Program-made: the position numbers and the translations under genes
Shown here: positions 1 through 8,234 of the stretch, in pieces
Layout: each line of letters starts with the position of its first letter
Numbering within the stretch: position 1 is the stretch's first letter
The notes under the pieces: generated by a model
The model's input: only the letters and a program-made list of their open reading frames with translations
Database searches by the model: none
Told to the model about the DNA's origin: nothing
Origin: an uncultured Butyrivibrio sp.
Lineage (GTDB): Bacteria; Bacillota; Clostridia; Lachnospirales; Lachnospiraceae
DNA: 64,000 nt
Direction: 5' to 3'
Assembly: GCA_945928575.1 (NCBI GenBank)
Contig: CAMENP010000004.1
Span: 92,539 to 156,538 of the forward strand

Positions 1-446
1 GGTTCGATGCCTTCCTTAAGTTCTATATTCATCACGTTCCATAATTCTTTTGACATGACGGTTGTCTCAATGCTGTTTTCGTACTCTTCTTTATTATAAT
101 TAATACGATGTTTCCCTTGAATTTCTCTTAAGAAAGCCAGCGATGCCGAACTGTTTGCTACATTGCATTGTATTCCCCCGATTGCCGATATTCCTCCAAT
201 TTGTTCGATTTGCTTATTTACTTCACCTGTATCCGCTGTCTCCAATGACACATATCCGAGTTTTTCTACAGGAATTTTCAATCCGGCTTCAATTCTGTCC
301 GAAAAAGCTGTATCACTTTCTGTAACATATATTACAAATGTGAGCAATGCCAGAAATATGGCTGTTTCTATCATATATAATATCGTTTTGAATTTTGTAT
401 GGATACACATATCCATAGCGATATTCACTCTGTTTATAAATTTCAT
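1..446 (-). CDS. ABC transporter permease-like protein, partial at left edge
   Basis: An open frame starts at an ATG (446-444) and runs off the left edge after about 148 codons. A Shine-Dalgarno-like AGGGGTG lies just upstream, and the start is 3 bases after the stop of the preceding gene, so translation is probably coupled. The N-terminus has a short cytoplasmic stretch, one hydrophobic segment at about residues 22-42, then a polar extracellular-looking region. This is the usual beginning of FtsX/MacB-type permeases. The downstream membrane segments that would prove the family are outside the window. It sits in an apparent operon with a second permease-like protein and a small secreted protein. 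Confidence 0.6.
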   Translation of the reverse strand, partial: MKFINRVNIAMDMCIHTKFKTILYMIETAIFLALLTFVIYVTESDTAFSDRIEAGLKIPVEKLGYVSLETADTGEVNKQIEQIGGISAIGGIQCNVANSSASLAFLREIQGKHRINYNKEEYENSIETTVMSKELWNVMNIELKEGIE

Positions 447-449
447 ATG

Positions 450-1574
450 TCACCCCTCGCTATCCGCTATGTTGAGTGCCAGGCTGTGTCTTCCGTGTGT
501 GATAACCGCATACGCTATTATAAGAAATACAAGTCCCAAAAACAGACATGCTATTGAAGACACCGCCCAATACTTTAATATCACACCAATGTAAAATATT
601 CCCGACAGATAATAAAGAAATGCGCCGATAATACCGGCACATATGACCGATATGATCCATACGGTAACAAATTCCATAATGATCGGAAGTATTATTTTTA
701 TATTACTCATTCCGAATGATTGGGATATAAATATTAATCTGTATTTTTCACTGATGTATAACAACATTGTTCTGAATACTACTCCAAGGCAGATGCATGC
801 GGTCAATACATAGACTGTATTTTTTATGCCTGCCGTTATATCAGCTTTGGATGTGATCTCGCTTTCGGGTAATGAGTTTTCGTATGTACACTCGTAAACA
901 TCACTGTTAATATCATTGCAGAAACGTATCATATCTCCTGCGTTGTTGCTTCCATATTCAAAATAACAGGCTTCATTCTCAAGAAGCTGCATCGTAATAT
1001 AGTCAACAACATATGCTCGTGCATTTTCGGATAAATCGCCATACTTCACATATATGTCTGTGTTTTTTTCAAGACCGCGTGCCGCTATGATTCCCGCAAC
1101 AGGTATATTACATCCGAAAACATTGATCATATCATCGGATATGTATTCTAAAAGTCCGTTTCCAACATACACTCCGTTATCAGACATATCACGTTCAACC
1201 ATAATCGGAAGTTTCTCGTTTTGGGCAATATATATCCTGCATATCCGGCTGGCTCCTCCGGCAACATTTCCACCTATTTCGCATGACAGATTTCCGTCTA
1301 CAGAGGAAAAATCATCAAGCATTGTCTTTGTATATTTTCTATACTCTATAATAGTCTCACTGCTGTACTCCGTAGTCAAATCATGTTGCCTAGTGTTGAT
1401 TGAAACTGTTCCTGCGTATAAATAGGCATATCCCGACCGTTTCATATTCCTGACCTGATAATAATTATCAAATGACGCGTACATGCCAATGAAAATTATG
1501 ATGGCAAGAGTTGTTTCTATCAGAAGAAGCGCGAATGTAACTGTTTTTCTTCTTGTTTTCATACTTTTCACCAT
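450..1574 (-). CDS. FtsX/MacB-like ABC permease subunit
   Basis: A 374-residue membrane protein. It has one N-terminal transmembrane segment (about residues 13-34), a large polar domain (about 40-245) and three further hydrophobic segments near 250-275, 290-320 and 335-365. This 1+3 topology is that of FtsX/MacB-type permeases, which couple ATP hydrolysis to export or envelope signalling. No ATPase subunit is in view; it may lie beyond the left edge. The start overlaps the stop of the small secreted protein gene (TAATG), and the next permease begins 3 bases after its stop, so the three genes look co-transcribed. Family by topology only; substrate unknown. Confidence 0.55.
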   Translation of the reverse strand: MVKSMKTRRKTVTFALLLIETTLAIIIFIGMYASFDNYYQVRNMKRSGYAYLYAGTVSINTRQHDLTTEYSSETIIEYRKYTKTMLDDFSSVDGNLSCEIGGNVAGGASRICRIYIAQNEKLPIMVERDMSDNGVYVGNGLLEYISDDMINVFGCNIPVAGIIAARGLEKNTDIYVKYGDLSENARAYVVDYITMQLLENEACYFEYGSNNAGDMIRFCNDINSDVYECTYENSLPESEITSKADITAGIKNTVYVLTACICLGVVFRTMLLYISEKYRLIFISQSFGMSNIKIILPIIMEFVTVWIISVICAGIIGAFLYYLSGIFYIGVILKYWAVSSIACLFLGLVFLIIAYAVITHGRHSLALNIADSEG

Positions 1575-1951
1575 TATTTTAAAGATTTATATCCTTTATA
1601 TCCATCAAACGACCAGCTCACTTTTATAGATGTTGCGGTAGTCATCTTTTGTGTAGTTGATATAAAATGATTCCAATAGATTCTATAAGAAACAAGTGTT
1701 TTATTCATTACACCGGACTGGATTAAAAAAGTTGCTGCATTAGAATCAGTAAATAAAAACGAATCTTTACCACTTATTCTGGCATAGTAAGTTACATAAT
1801 TAGGTGCAACTCCTTCATCCAACCAATTAACCCTGCCACTATATGTTGCATTTGCTGAAGAATGGTCCGCACTCTGAGACCACTTATATGTTCCATCAGC
1901 AAATGCCGGTATACATGCAGCGCATAAAATTAACACAACCGCTACAACCAT
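1574..1951 (-). CDS. small secreted protein with apparent frameshift at its start
   Basis: The annotated frame gives 125 residues: a hydrophobic signal-peptide core ending AFA-DG, then a polar, aromatic-rich mature part of about 105 residues with no recognised domain. The ATG at 1951 has no good ribosome binding site. An ATG at 1974-1972, eight bases after an AAGGAG, leads into M-C-K-K and then stops, because the following A-tract (T-tract 1963-1968 on the plus strand) has six bases. Seven would join that start in frame to give a conventional signal peptide (MCKKRIIVMVVAVV...). The gene may therefore be frameshifted, phase-variable, rescued by slippage, or misread in sequencing. The two genes after it encode permease-like proteins. 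Confidence 0.55.
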   Translation of the reverse strand: MVVAVVLILCAACIPAFADGTYKWSQSADHSSANATYSGRVNWLDEGVAPNYVTYYARISGKDSFLFTDSNAATFLIQSGVMNKTLVSYRIYWNHFISTTQKMTTATSIKVSWSFDGYKGYKSLK

Positions 1952-2077
1952 TACAATTATTCTTTTTTACACATGTTTATAGCTCCTTTATTATTATTTT
2001 ATTTGTTTGGGGAAGTTATCATTAGAATTCAAAGATTAACCCTTATAATTACTATAAATAACATACTCCTATATATT

Positions 2078-2106
2078 ATAATATTACCCAAGGCGACAAT
2101 TGTCAA
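2078..2106 (-). promoter_or_regulatory. sigma-A promoter of the secreted protein/permease operon
   Basis: On the minus strand TTGACA (2106-2101), a 17-bp spacer and TATTAT (2083-2078). The -35 box overlaps a perfect 10-bp palindrome, GACAATTGTC (2095-2104), which could be an operator. The implied leader to the ATG at 1974 is about 97 nt; I see nothing else in 1975-2077. Confidence 0.7.
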
Positions 2107-2132
2107 CTTTTATTGTCCTGTCATTTTTCCGG

Positions 2133-2161
2133 TTGAAACTATTCTTTTAAAGTGGTATTAT
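2133..2161 (+). promoter_or_regulatory. sigma-A promoter of ptb-buk
   Basis: TTGAAA (2133-2138), a 17-bp spacer and TATTAT (2156-2161), with a TG one base upstream of the -10 (extended -10). The -35 boxes of this and the divergent promoter are only 26 bp apart. Confidence 0.7.
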
Positions 2162-2211
2162 TTTAGATAGTGTGATTTACAATCAAGGATTATATAAAGG
2201 AGATTATACAA

Positions 2212-3129
2212 ATGGCTAAGAGTTTTGAAGAAATTTTAAACCAGGTTAAATCCTGCAGCAAGAAAAAAGTATCTGTTGCCGTAGCACAGGACGAAAATGT
2301 TCTTGAAGCAGTCAAAGAAGCTAAGGAGCGCGGAATTGCCGATTCGGTTCTCGTCGGTGATGCAGACCAGATTAAGGCTATCGCCGATTCAATCGGAATG
2401 AACCTCGCTGACTATGAAGTTATCGATGTTAAAGATGTTACCGAGGCTGCTCTCACTGCTGTAAAGCTTGTACATGACGGCAAGGCCGATATGTACATGA
2501 AGGGTCTTATCGATACAAAGGGATTCTTAAAGAGTGTTCTCGATAAGGAAGTTGGCTTAAGAACAGGAAAGCCGCTTTCCCATGTATGTGTATTCGATGT
2601 TAAGGGAATCGATCATCTCCTTTTCCTTACGGATGTTGCTTTCATTCCTTATCCTACACTTGAGGACAAGGTTAATATCATTAATAATACTGTTGAGATC
2701 TGCGAGGCATGCGGTGTCCACACTCCTAAGGTTGCACCTTTGGCAGCGGTTGAGGTTGTCAACCCTAAGATGCCTGTAACTGTTGAAGCAGCAGAACTTA
2801 CCAGAATGAACGAAGCCGGTGAAATTACAGGATGTATAGTTGACGGTCCTCTTTCACTTGACCTTGCGATCTGCCCGGAAGCAGCTAAACACAAAGGAGC
2901 TACAGGCCGTAAGATTGTCGGTGATGCGGATATTCTTCTCTTCCCTGACATCCACGCCGGAAACATCACTTACAAGGCAATGGTTCACACAGCAGACCTT
3001 GTAAACGGTAACCTCATTACCGGAACCAAAGCACCGGTTATCCTTACTTCACGTTCCGACAGTGTTGAAGTTAAGATCAACTCTCTCGCTCTCGGTGCAG
3101 TTGTTGCAGAGAATCTTAAGAATAACTAA
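2212..3129 (+). CDS. ptb: phosphate butyryltransferase
   Basis: Converts butyryl-CoA and phosphate to butyryl-phosphate and CoA in the terminal butyrate pathway. The 305-residue product has the length and conserved blocks of the phosphate acetyl/butyryltransferase family: an N-terminal block ending VLVGDAD near residue 50, [11 protein letters not shown] in the middle, and a C-terminal [15 protein letters not shown] block. The direct partner butyrate kinase gene lies 20 bp downstream. A separate, longer Pta (16183-17181, beside ackA) fills the acetate role, which supports Ptb rather than Pta. An AAAGGAG nine bases upstream fixes the start. Confidence 0.93.
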   Translation: MAKSFEEILNQVKSCSKKKVSVAVAQDENVLEAVKEAKERGIADSVLVGDADQIKAIADSIGMNLADYEVIDVKDVTEAALTAVKLVHDGKADMYMKGLIDTKGFLKSVLDKEVGLRTGKPLSHVCVFDVKGIDHLLFLTDVAFIPYPTLEDKVNIINNTVEICEACGVHTPKVAPLAAVEVVNPKMPVTVEAAELTRMNEAGEITGCIVDGPLSLDLAICPEAAKHKGATGRKIVGDADILLFPDIHAGNITYKAMVHTADLVNGNLITGTKAPVILTSRSDSVEVKINSLALGAVVAENLKNN

Positions 3130-3149
3130 TTAACATAAAGGAGTTTATA

Positions 3150-4217
3150 ATGTCAGTTAAGAGTTTAATTATTAATCCGGGCTCCACTTCCACCAAGATC
3201 GGTGTATATGAAGACGAGACCCTGCTTTTTGACGAGACACTTCGTCATCCTACCGAGGAAATCGCTAAATATGACAGTATTATTGCACAGAAGGATTTCC
3301 GTAAGAACATCATCGTTGATTTCCTTAAGGAGAAAAACTTTGATATCCACTCACTCAATGTAATCGTAGGCCGCGGCGGACTTTTAAAGCCTATCCCAAG
3401 CGGTACTTATGCTGTTACGGATGAACTTTTACATGACCTTGAGATCGGCGTACAGGGTCAGCACGCATCCAACCTCGGCGGTATTCTCGCAAGAGAAATC
3501 GGCGATTCAATCGGTGTTCCTTCATATATTGTTGACCCGGTTGTTGTTGATGAGCTTGAGCCGGTCGCAAGATATTCAGGTGTTCCTGAACTTCCGCGTA
3601 TCAGTATCTTCCATGCCCTTAACCAGAAGGCAGTTGCAAGACGTTATGCCAAAGAAACAGGCAAAGCTTACGATTCAATGAACCTTATCGTTGTACACCT
3701 TGGCGGCGGTGTTTCCGTAGGTGCACACCATAACGGCAAAGTTATTGATATTTTCAACGCACTCGACGGAGATGGCGCTTTTTCACCTGAAAGATCAGGT
3801 GCTGTTCCTCCGGGAGCGCTTGTTAAAATGTGTTTCTCAGGCAAATACACCGAGAAAGAGGTTTATAAGAAGCTTGTCGGTAACGGCGGTTTCAATGCTT
3901 ATCTCGGAACCAACGATATGCGTGATGTAGAGAAAATGGTCGATGCAGGCGATGAGCATGCCAAAGAGCTCCGCACCGCTTTCATCTTCCAGCTTTCCAA
4001 GAATATCGGTTCAATGGCTACCGTATTAAAAGGTAAAGTTGACCAGATCATCGTTACAGGCGGTATCGCACACGATAACAGAGTTATCGGTGAACTCAAA
4101 GAGCGTTGTGAATGGATTGCTCCGTTTACCGTATATCCTGGAGAGGATGAGCTTCTTGCTCTTGCACAGGGCGGACTTCGTGTAATGAACGGCGAAGAAG
4201 AACCTGGTGTATACTAA
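3150..4217 (+). CDS. buk: butyrate kinase
   Basis: Transfers the phosphate of butyryl-phosphate to ADP, giving butyrate and ATP. The 355-residue product is of the acetokinase fold: N-terminal [12 protein letters not shown] phosphate-binding motif (residues 9-20), [26 protein letters not shown], and a C-terminal ATP-site motif VTGGIAHD. It is co-transcribed with ptb, 20 bp apart, each gene with its own ribosome binding site. This pair is the kinase route to butyrate, as opposed to butyryl-CoA:acetate CoA-transferase. An intrinsic terminator follows. Confidence 0.93.
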   Translation: MSVKSLIINPGSTSTKIGVYEDETLLFDETLRHPTEEIAKYDSIIAQKDFRKNIIVDFLKEKNFDIHSLNVIVGRGGLLKPIPSGTYAVTDELLHDLEIGVQGQHASNLGGILAREIGDSIGVPSYIVDPVVVDELEPVARYSGVPELPRISIFHALNQKAVARRYAKETGKAYDSMNLIVVHLGGGVSVGAHHNGKVIDIFNALDGDGAFSPERSGAVPPGALVKMCFSGKYTEKEVYKKLVGNGGFNAYLGTNDMRDVEKMVDAGDEHAKELRTAFIFQLSKNIGSMATVLKGKVDQIIVTGGIAHDNRVIGELKERCEWIAPFTVYPGEDELLALAQGGLRVMNGEEEPGVY

Positions 4218-4240
4218 AATACATAAATAAAATTTTTGGG

Positions 4241-4267
4241 CGGCTCCGTTTTTACGGAGTCGTTTTT
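4241..4267 (+). terminator. intrinsic terminator of ptb-buk
   Basis: A 9-bp stem (CGGCTCCGT / ACGGAGTCG, one G-U pair) with a T-rich loop followed by TTTTTT, 23 bp after the buk stop codon. Confidence 0.85.
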
Positions 4268-4466
4268 TGATTGCTTTTTCAAGGATTTATCTTTATGTGC
4301 ATTTTCCGTCCGATGTAGCTGCTTCGATTATACTCGGTTCGGTTATAAGTCTGGCGGCAATATTGGTTTCAAAAAAGTGTTTTAAATTTTCATCAGGTTT
4401 GACTTAATTATATTAATCAAAAAGACCCTAAATGTTATTTTTGTCATGATATTTATGCCAAAAAGA

Positions 4467-4484
4467 TTGTTAAATAATTGACAA
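4467..4484 (+). promoter_or_regulatory. candidate Rex operator
   Basis: TTGTTAAATAATTGACAA matches the clostridial Rex site TTGTTAA-N4-TTAACAA at 13 of 14 defined positions. It overlaps the -35 box of the hydrogenase promoter, where a bound repressor would block RNA polymerase. Rex senses NADH/NAD+ and is known to control fermentation and hydrogenase genes in Clostridia. No rex gene is in the window. Confidence 0.65.
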
Positions 4485-4506
4485 TCTTTATCAGATGGAC
4501 TAAAAT
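4478..4506 (+). promoter_or_regulatory. sigma-A promoter of the [FeFe]-hydrogenase gene
   Basis: TTGACA (4478-4483), a 17-bp spacer and TAAAAT (4501-4506), 48 bp upstream of the start codon. The rest of the gap, 4268-4466, holds no gene or structure I can recognise. Confidence 0.8.
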
Positions 4507-4554
4507 AACACTAGATATCTATACTTTACGAATGTCAATAAAAGGAGATTAATT

Positions 4555-6000
4555 ATGTACAATGATGCTAATGTAATTAAAATCAAACATGATGTACTTT
4601 ACGAAGTTGCCAAGCTCGCTTTTGCCGGTGAACTTGACGAGAAAAGAGATCAGATTGCTTTCGACCTTATTCCGGGTCCGAAGCCGCAGTTCAGATGTTG
4701 TATATATAAAGAAAGAGAAATTATCCGTCAGCGTGTAAGACTTGTTGAAGGCAAGGCTCCGAGCGGTGAGGATGATGGAAATGTTATCCAGGTTATAAGT
4801 TCCGCGTGTGAGGACTGCCCAATCTCCAGTTATGTTGTTACAAGTAACTGTCAGAACTGTCTCGGTAAAGCATGTATTAATGCATGTCATTTCGGTGCTA
4901 TATCAGCAGGTGAGACACAGTCTAAGATAGATGCTACCAAGTGTAAAGAGTGCGGTCAGTGTGCTAAGGCCTGCCCTTACAATGCTATCGCTCATCTCGT
5001 ACGTCCATGTAAGAACGCATGCCCTGTAGGAGCTATCACATATGATGAGAACGGAATTTCAGAAATCGATGAAAGCAAATGTATCCGCTGCGGCCAGTGT
5101 ATACATAGCTGTCCTTTTGGTGCCATCGGTTCCAAGACATTTATTGTTGATGTAATTAATGCTATTAAGTCCGGACGTCCGGTTTATGCTATGCTCGCTC
5201 CTGCTGCAGAAGGCCAGTTCGGTCCTGACGTTACAATGGCAAGCTGGAAGAAAGCCATGAAGGAAGTCGGATTCACAGATATGTTTGAAGTCGGAATGGG
5301 CGGCGATATGACTACTCAGAGTGAGGCTGAGGAATGGGCTGAAGCCTATAAGGCCGGCGAGAAGAAAACAACTTCATGCTGTCCTGGATTTGTCAATATG
5401 ATCCGCAGACATTTCCCTGAACTTGCAGATAAGATTTCAACAACCGTATCTCCTATGTGTATGGTTTCCAGAATGATCAAGGCCAAGGTTCCTGATGCTT
5501 ATACCGTATTCATCGGACCTTGTATCGCCAAGAAGTCAGAAGTTAAGGATCAGCAGATTGAAGGAAATGCAGATGCAGTTCTTACATTCAGTGAGATTCG
5601 TGCAATTATGAAGGCTAAAGGAGTCGTTCTTACAGCCGAAGAGAATTCTTACCAGGAAGCTTCTGTATTCGGTAAACGTTACGGCAATTCAGGCGGTGTT
5701 ACCAATGCTGTTCTTGAATACCTTAAAGAGACTGACAACGAAATTGATGCCAAGGTATACCGTGCTAACGGTGCCGCAGACTGCAAGAAAGCTCTTCTTC
5801 TTATGAAGGTTGGCAGACTTCCTGAAGATTTCATTGAAGGTATGGCTTGCGAAGGCGGCTGTGTTGGCGGTCCTAGTGCATTCCAGGGCGAGATTGCTTC
5901 CAAGAAAAACCGTGATTCACTCATCAGCTGTGCTGACTGCAGAACAATCGTTGAGAATCTTTCCAAGATTGATATGGGTGCATTTGAACATCACAGATAG
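4555..6000 (+). CDS. monomeric [FeFe]-hydrogenase, group B type
   Basis: Predicted cytoplasmic enzyme linking ferredoxin oxidation to proton reduction. The 481-residue product has an N-terminal iron-sulfur region with Cys clusters at 85-111, CKECGQCAKACP (130-141), CKNACP (152-156) and CIRCGQCIHSCP (176-187). The H-cluster domain follows: L1 TSCCPGF (273-279), L2 GPCIAKKSE (321-329) and L3 EGMACEGGCVGGP (428-440). The Phe in L1, where many hydrogenases have Trp, and GPC instead of MPC in L2 are features of the group B monomeric enzymes. No NADH-binding subunit is adjacent and no hydE/F/G maturation genes are in the window. The RBS is AAAGGAG. Whether it evolves or oxidises hydrogen in the cell is inference. 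Confidence 0.9.
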   Translation: MYNDANVIKIKHDVLYEVAKLAFAGELDEKRDQIAFDLIPGPKPQFRCCIYKEREIIRQRVRLVEGKAPSGEDDGNVIQVISSACEDCPISSYVVTSNCQNCLGKACINACHFGAISAGETQSKIDATKCKECGQCAKACPYNAIAHLVRPCKNACPVGAITYDENGISEIDESKCIRCGQCIHSCPFGAIGSKTFIVDVINAIKSGRPVYAMLAPAAEGQFGPDVTMASWKKAMKEVGFTDMFEVGMGGDMTTQSEAEEWAEAYKAGEKKTTSCCPGFVNMIRRHFPELADKISTTVSPMCMVSRMIKAKVPDAYTVFIGPCIAKKSEVKDQQIEGNADAVLTFSEIRAIMKAKGVVLTAEENSYQEASVFGKRYGNSGGVTNAVLEYLKETDNEIDAKVYRANGAADCKKALLLMKVGRLPEDFIEGMACEGGCVGGPSAFQGEIASKKNRDSLISCADCRTIVENLSKIDMGAFEHHR

Positions 6001-6020
6001 AAAACAGATTCAATAATAAC

Positions 6021-6055
6021 AAAAGCGCTGTAAACATAATGTCTACAGCGCTTTT
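6021..6055. terminator. bidirectional terminator between hydrogenase and ilvA
   Basis: A 12-bp perfect stem (AAAAGCGCTGTA / TACAGCGCTTTT) whose A- and T-rich ends provide a U-tract in both directions. It serves two convergent genes. Confidence 0.85.
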
Positions 6056-6072
6056 ATAATACCTAAATTCAA

Positions 6073-7293
6073 TTACATTGTTGTCTGAATAATCTTAGGA
6101 TTATATCCTGCTTTTCTCATTGCATTAAGAATCTCTTCTCTGTGTTCCATTCCGAATGCTTCAAGAGTAATTCCAAGTTCAACCGCAGCATTTCTGTTAA
6201 TGCTTACGAACTGGTTATGATCAATCTTAATAACATTTCCCTTGGCATCTGCAATTACCTGGGCAACCTTAAGAAGTTCACCCGGCTTGTCCGGAAGAAG
6301 AACTGACATTGAGAATACTCTTCCTCTCTGTATAAGTCCATGTCTTACTACAGATGACATTGTTATGACATCCATATTACCGCCGCTTAAGATTGATACA
6401 ACTTTCTTATCTTTAACATTAAGATGTTTAAGGGCAGCTACTGTAAGAAGTCCGGAATTCTCAACAATCATCTTATGGTTCTCTACCATATCAAGAAATT
6501 CTACTATAAGTTCGTTATCTTCAACTGTGATTATATCATCAATATTCTGCTGAATGTATGGAAAAATCTTGCTTCCCGGTGTCTTAACGGCTGTACCGTC
6601 TGCTATTGTACTTACAGTAGGAAGTGTCGTAACCTTGCCGTTCTTGAGGGATACCTGCATACAATTGGCACCCGCAGGTTCAACACCGATTACTTTAATG
6701 TTCGGATTAAGCATCTTGGCAAGAGTGGAAACTCCGGTTGCAAGTCCGCCGCCGCCAATCGGAACGAGAATATAATCAACAGTCGGAAGCTCCTTTATTA
6801 TCTCCATTGCAATACTTCCCTGTCCTGTTGCAACATCAAGATCATCGAATGGGTGGATGAATGTATATCCGTGCTCATCAGCAAGTTTAAGTGCATATTC
6901 GCATGCCTCATCATATACATCCCCATGAAGCACAACCTCTGCTCCGTAGCTCTTGGTTCTGTTTATTTTAATAATAGGAGTTGATGTAGGCATAACGATT
7001 GTTGCCTTAACGCCATAAATCTTGGCTGCATATGCAACACCCTGTGCATGGTTACCGGCAGATGCGGTAATAAGTCCCTTGCTTCTCTCTTCATCAGACA
7101 ACGTGCTTATTTTGTAATAAGCGCCTCTTACCTTATATGCACCTGTGTACTGCATATTCTCAGGTTTAAAATAAACCTTATTGCCTGTCTCGTTGCTGTA
7201 ATATTCACTGTATACAAGTCTTGTATCACTTGTAACTTCTTTGACGCGCTCAGCCGCCTCTTCAAATTTCTCCAATGTAAGTTTCTCAATCAT
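6073..7293 (-). CDS. ilvA: threonine ammonia-lyase
   Basis: PLP enzyme converting threonine to 2-oxobutyrate and ammonia, the first step to isoleucine or of threonine fermentation. In 406 residues: the PLP-lysine motif GAYKVRGA (Lys54), SAGNHAQG (78-85), the phosphate-cradling GGGGL near 182, and a C-terminal ACT domain from about 325. This size with a single ACT domain is the short catabolic/clostridial type, so tdcB would be an equally fair name. The gene overlaps the end of ftsY by 8 bp; its GGAG lies inside the ftsY coding sequence, so it is probably translated from the same message. Confidence 0.9.
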   Translation of the reverse strand: MIEKLTLEKFEEAAERVKEVTSDTRLVYSEYYSNETGNKVYFKPENMQYTGAYKVRGAYYKISTLSDEERSKGLITASAGNHAQGVAYAAKIYGVKATIVMPTSTPIIKINRTKSYGAEVVLHGDVYDEACEYALKLADEHGYTFIHPFDDLDVATGQGSIAMEIIKELPTVDYILVPIGGGGLATGVSTLAKMLNPNIKVIGVEPAGANCMQVSLKNGKVTTLPTVSTIADGTAVKTPGSKIFPYIQQNIDDIITVEDNELIVEFLDMVENHKMIVENSGLLTVAALKHLNVKDKKVVSILSGGNMDVITMSSVVRHGLIQRGRVFSMSVLLPDKPGELLKVAQVIADAKGNVIKIDHNQFVSINRNAAVELGITLEAFGMEHREEILNAMRKAGYNPKIIQTTM

Positions 7294-8221
7294 TTTCTGT
7301 ATCTCCTTTTATATCAAATAAAGCATTAACAAATTCATCGGAATCAAATTTCTGTAAATCATCTATATGTTCACCGACACCGATATATTTAACCGGAACA
7401 CCGTATTCCGACTGTATTGCAACCGCTATGCCGCCCTTTGCCGTTCCATCCATCTTAGTAAGTATAATTCCTGATATGTCAGCAACCTCACGGAATTCCT
7501 TTAACTGCGACAATGCATTCTGACCTGTCGTTCCATCAAGAACAATAAGATTTTCCCTATATGCATCAGGATACTCTTTCTCAATTATCCTGTCAATCTT
7601 CTTAAGCTCATCCATAAGGTTTTTCTTATTGTGAAGCCTTCCGGCTGTGTCACATATGAGAACATCTGCATTACGCGCCTTTGATGCCTGTATGGCGTCA
7701 TATATAACCGCACCCGGGTCAGATCCTTCATGCTGTGCTATAATGTCAACGCCCGCGCGGTCTGCCCATTCTGTAAGCTGTTCTATCGCAGCCGCCCTGA
7801 ATGTATCGGCAGCAGCAAGAATAACTTTCTTTCCCTGAGCTTTAAGTCCGGCGGCAATCTTACCTATTGAAGTCGTTTTACCGACACCGTTAACTCCGAT
7901 TACGAGAAGAACTGATTTGCGGTTCTCATATTCATATGCATTCTCACCAAGATTCATCTGTTCTTTGATTGAATCAATAAGAAGCTGCTTACATTCCAAA
8001 GGTTCTTTAATTTTTAATTCCTTGACCCTTGCTTTTAAATCATCAATAATCTTCTCTGTTGTGGCAACTCCGATATCGCCCATAATGAGCATTTCTTCCA
8101 ACTCCTCATAGAAGTCATCATCAATTTTGCTGAACCCATGAAAAATCGAATTAAGTCCCGAAACCACATTATCCCTTGTCTTGGTAAGACCTGATATTAA
8201 TTTTTTAAAAAATCCTGCCAT
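7286..8221 (-). CDS. ftsY: signal recognition particle receptor FtsY
   Basis: GTPase that docks SRP-ribosome complexes at the membrane. The 311-residue protein has the NG domain with G1 [10 protein letters not shown] (109-118), DTAGR and [10 protein letters not shown]. It lacks the long acidic A domain of enterobacterial FtsY, as is usual in Firmicutes. It follows smc by 13 bp in the rnc-smc-ftsY order typical of Firmicutes. Confidence 0.95.
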   Translation of the reverse strand: MAGFFKKLISGLTKTRDNVVSGLNSIFHGFSKIDDDFYEELEEMLIMGDIGVATTEKIIDDLKARVKELKIKEPLECKQLLIDSIKEQMNLGENAYEYENRKSVLLVIGVNGVGKTTSIGKIAAGLKAQGKKVILAAADTFRAAAIEQLTEWADRAGVDIIAQHEGSDPGAVIYDAIQASKARNADVLICDTAGRLHNKKNLMDELKKIDRIIEKEYPDAYRENLIVLDGTTGQNALSQLKEFREVADISGIILTKMDGTAKGGIAVAIQSEYGVPVKYIGVGEHIDDLQKFDSDEFVNALFDIKGDTEND

Positions 8222-8234
8222 AATTCTTATCCTC

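Noticed and set aside
163..594. Plus-strand open frames opposite the permease genes
   Set aside because: Antisense to coding sequence, without ribosome binding sites or recognisable domains.
1574..1974. Lactococcin 972 family bacteriocin
   Set aside because: The neighbours and the short mature peptide are suggestive, but the residues do not show a convincing family match; kept only as a hypothesis.
2212..3129. Second phosphate acetyltransferase
   Set aside because: It is followed by butyrate kinase, and a standard pta with ackA exists at 14934-17181, so Ptb is the better call.
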